The position numbers and the translations under genes were made by a program. The notes beneath the pieces are model-generated. The model ran no database searches and was not told the origin of the DNA. It was given only the letters and a program-made list of their open reading frames with translations. Below are positions 62,613 to 64,000 of a DNA stretch of 64,000 nucleotides, one piece after another. Each line of letters opens with the position of its first letter. The first letter of the stretch is position 1. Origin of the DNA: Bimastos eiseni (Eukaryota; Annelida; Clitellata; Crassiclitellata; Lumbricidae). The stretch covers positions 52,504,068 to 52,568,067 of the forward strand of contig OY365806.1 in assembly GCA_959347315.1 (NCBI GenBank), in the 5' to 3' direction.

Positions 62613-64000
62613 GAAAGACGATAGAGCGGCACGTATCCTCGAGGTAATCCCAGAGGGTGAGTTCTTCTTGAGGATCAAGTTCATAGGTATGAGGGTACGC
62701 AACGGCGATGATCCTCGTGGGCCCGGGGAGGATTTGGTTATTATTGACAAGAAGACCCCAATTCGTGAGGAGAAGAAGAAGGGTGGGCGTATCGTGGCGA
62801 TTTCTAGAAACACTAAACCAGGTTTATTAACAGGTATCGACAAACCCTGCTACGAAAGAGATTACCCCGAAACCGCGGTCATTTATGGACTCTACCCCAT
62901 TAGAGAGCCAGATATCGCCAACTTGGCTCCAATGCGCGACGGCGACCTTAATTGTGTGGCTCAGAGAGTGCTGGATCACTTTAAAGGCGCCTTGTGTGGC
63001 CAGGGTTTGACGGATCTTCGCCGCCAAAAAATACAAAAGTGGGAGGATAGAGTCCACGATATTGGCGCTACGGTTGCCGATGTGTCTAAACTGGAGAAGA
63101 TCATCAAACGACCCATCATCTTGAGGGACATTGCTAGCGAAGATATATACAACAGCGGTAAATATGGAGGCGGTAAATATGGAAGAGGCAATCATCGAGC
63201 CATAGATCTCATATGCGACAACGGACATGCGTGGTCTAAGGACTTATGTTTCCCACAGGCCCGCACGGTTCACCTGTATGAGGGTGATGTCTGGGAAGCC
63301 ATCCGCGAAACCATTCAAGGTGGACCAACAGCAGTCTGGGTAGTGGAGAATCAAGATAGAACAATCGACCAGTTTGTACTCCTAGATGGTCGTACTTACA
63401 GGACACAGGAGGTCCACGAGAAAATCCAGAAGGTCTGTGAAGCCTTTGGAGACGAGTCCCTTGCTGACCGGGTCTTCAGTGAGAATCAAGCCGCGTCAGT
63501 TGTCGCCAAAGATAGAAACTGTTGGAAGCCGACTCCGGATGGACTTCTCGAAGATATTCAGAAAGCTTGCGTGGAGCACGGACACGGCGGGTTATGGAAT
63601 GCGATGGGCTACGACATCGGAGACATAGTCTCTATCGACATGAAAGCATGCTATCCTGCTAGTTTTCAAGGTGAGGTTGAAGCGAAGCCATATTTCGAGC
63701 GGTTCGGGCATTCTCGGCACCGAATGACCAGAGTCAGCATTAACGGTCCTCTTCCCAAAGATATTGGTACGGGATTCGCCGAGGTCCAAGAATGGCAGTT
63801 CCAAAATGGCCACCCTGTAATACCCGCCTGGTTTGGTAAACATTTTGCAGAAAAAGGCTGGGCTCTAACGCAGCTCCTAGCCTTCCTCGTAGACAGCGGC
63901 ATTCTCATCAACCTGAAGATCCGCGAGGCCATTGTGTCTTTCAAGAAGCAAACCGAGGTCTGGCTCCCGGAAGATCGTACCCAAGGCTGCATCATCATAG
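62611..64000 (+). CDS. Large DNA polymerase B-like protein, runs off the window
   Basis: An open frame from ATG 62611 (GCCACCATGA context; open back to 62563) to the window end, 463 codons without a stop. Visible blocks: a basic linker REEKKKGGRIVAISRN; MRDGDLNCVAQRVLDHFKG (about residues 108-126), an Asp-x-Asn-Cys site; NGHAWSKDLCFPQ (about 205-217); and near residue 337 VSIDMKACYPASFQG, which fits family-B polymerase motif A (DxxxxYP). Motifs B and C would lie beyond 64000. It is not the same polymerase type as element 1: there is no similarity in the blocks around motif A beyond the motif. From memory, similar long proteins occur as multicopy genes in invertebrates and fungi, possibly with a C-terminal helicase. 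GC content is higher than in the neighbours. Its start abuts the capsid truncation. Confidence 0.6.
   Translation, partial: MKDDRAARILEVIPEGEFFLRIKFIGMRVRNGDDPRGPGEDLVIIDKKTPIREEKKKGGRIVAISRNTKPGLLTGIDKPCYERDYPETAVIYGLYPIREPDIANLAPMRDGDLNCVAQRVLDHFKGALCGQGLTDLRRQKIQKWEDRVHDIGATVADVSKLEKIIKRPIILRDIASEDIYNSGKYGGGKYGRGNHRAIDLICDNGHAWSKDLCFPQARTVHLYEGDVWEAIRETIQGGPTAVWVVENQDRTIDQFVLLDGRTYRTQEVHEKIQKVCEAFGDESLADRVFSENQAASVVAKDRNCWKPTPDGLLEDIQKACVEHGHGGLWNAMGYDIGDIVSIDMKACYPASFQGEVEAKPYFERFGHSRHRMTRVSINGPLPKDIGTGFAEVQEWQFQNGHPVIPAWFGKHFAEKGWALTQLLAFLVDSGILINLKIREAIVSFKKQTEVWLPEDRTQGCIII

Larger units (their letters stand above)
58725..64000. mobile_element. Adintovirus/Polinton-like element 2 (left part)
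   Basis: Defined by an adenovirus-type protease, a trimeric fiber with C1q-like tip, the C-terminal part of a double jelly-roll capsid protein, the Cys/His-rich protein family of element 1 and a DNA polymerase-like gene running off the window. Ends unknown. Protein similarity to element 1 is clear but distant and gene orientation differs, so it is not a duplicate of element 1. Confidence 0.8.

Noticed and set aside
62827..63998. Minus-strand frames opposite the polymerase-like ORF
   Set aside because: Shadows; the plus frame is open across the entire 1.4 kb and carries coherent motifs.

Overview
The window is animal nuclear DNA, AT-rich, gene-poor and packed with mobile elements. The only ordinary host gene I recognise is on the minus strand: two exons of NDUFA6 (complex I LYR-motif subunit), exon 1 at 52278-52404 and exon 2 at 43254-43369, separated by an 8.9-kb intron full of transposons. 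A Ty3/gypsy remnant with integrase placed before reverse transcriptase (Gmr1-like order, described from deuterostomes), tRNA-derived SINEs, many hAT elements and Polinton/adintovirus-like elements fit a marine invertebrate deuterostome such as an echinoderm, hemichordate or cephalochordate. The species cannot be fixed from sequence alone.

Layout. 1-4.7 kb: diverged minisatellite and GGTCTY simple repeats. 5.4-10.1 kb: a dispersed repeat interrupted by a 3.7-kb near-palindromic foldback element, whose arms are tandem GGAGTTAATTCTTCCTAGG-type units and whose core is AAC/AAT on one half and GTT/ATT on the other. 10.7-14.8 kb: non-LTR reverse transcriptase with a SINE inside it, then the Gmr1-like pol remnant and two inverted repeats. 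16-20 kb: hAT elements with 8-bp target duplications, an hAT transposase relic and non-LTR 3' fragments.

21.0-34.6 kb: virus-like element 1 (Polinton/Maverick-adintovirus type). It holds a Cys/His-rich protein at each end, a Gly-rich hydrophobic protein, minor capsid (penton), fiber, adenovirus-type protease, pX-like core protein, major capsid, a conserved Polinton protein, packaging ATPase, a zinc-ribbon/phospholipase A2 protein, an rve integrase and protein-primed DNA polymerase B. Most are frameshifted or carry stops; the left Cys/His protein and the PLA2 protein are intact, and the protease has an intact frame but no visible ATG.

36-52 kb: hAT elements (four more with good target duplications), a second SINE, CR1/L2-like fragments, inverted 40-bp minisatellite arrays and the NDUFA6 exons. 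53-57 kb: a MITE-like family in inverted orientation and fragments of a multicopy protein family. 57.2-58.7 kb: a two-length tandem satellite (about 96 and 190 bp).

58.7-64.0 kb: virus-like element 2, running off the window. It has a broken relative of the Cys/His protein, a coiled-coil reading frame, an intact adenovirus-type protease, a fiber with a C1q/TNF-like tip (one frameshift) and, convergent to these, only the C-terminal third of a major capsid protein. The capsid homology stops where a long open frame (62611 to past 64000, at least 463 codons) starts on the other strand; that frame has a family-B DNA polymerase motif A-like site. The two elements are clearly different lineages: protease, fiber and capsid share only protein-level similarity, and the capsid gene is inverted relative to protease-fiber.
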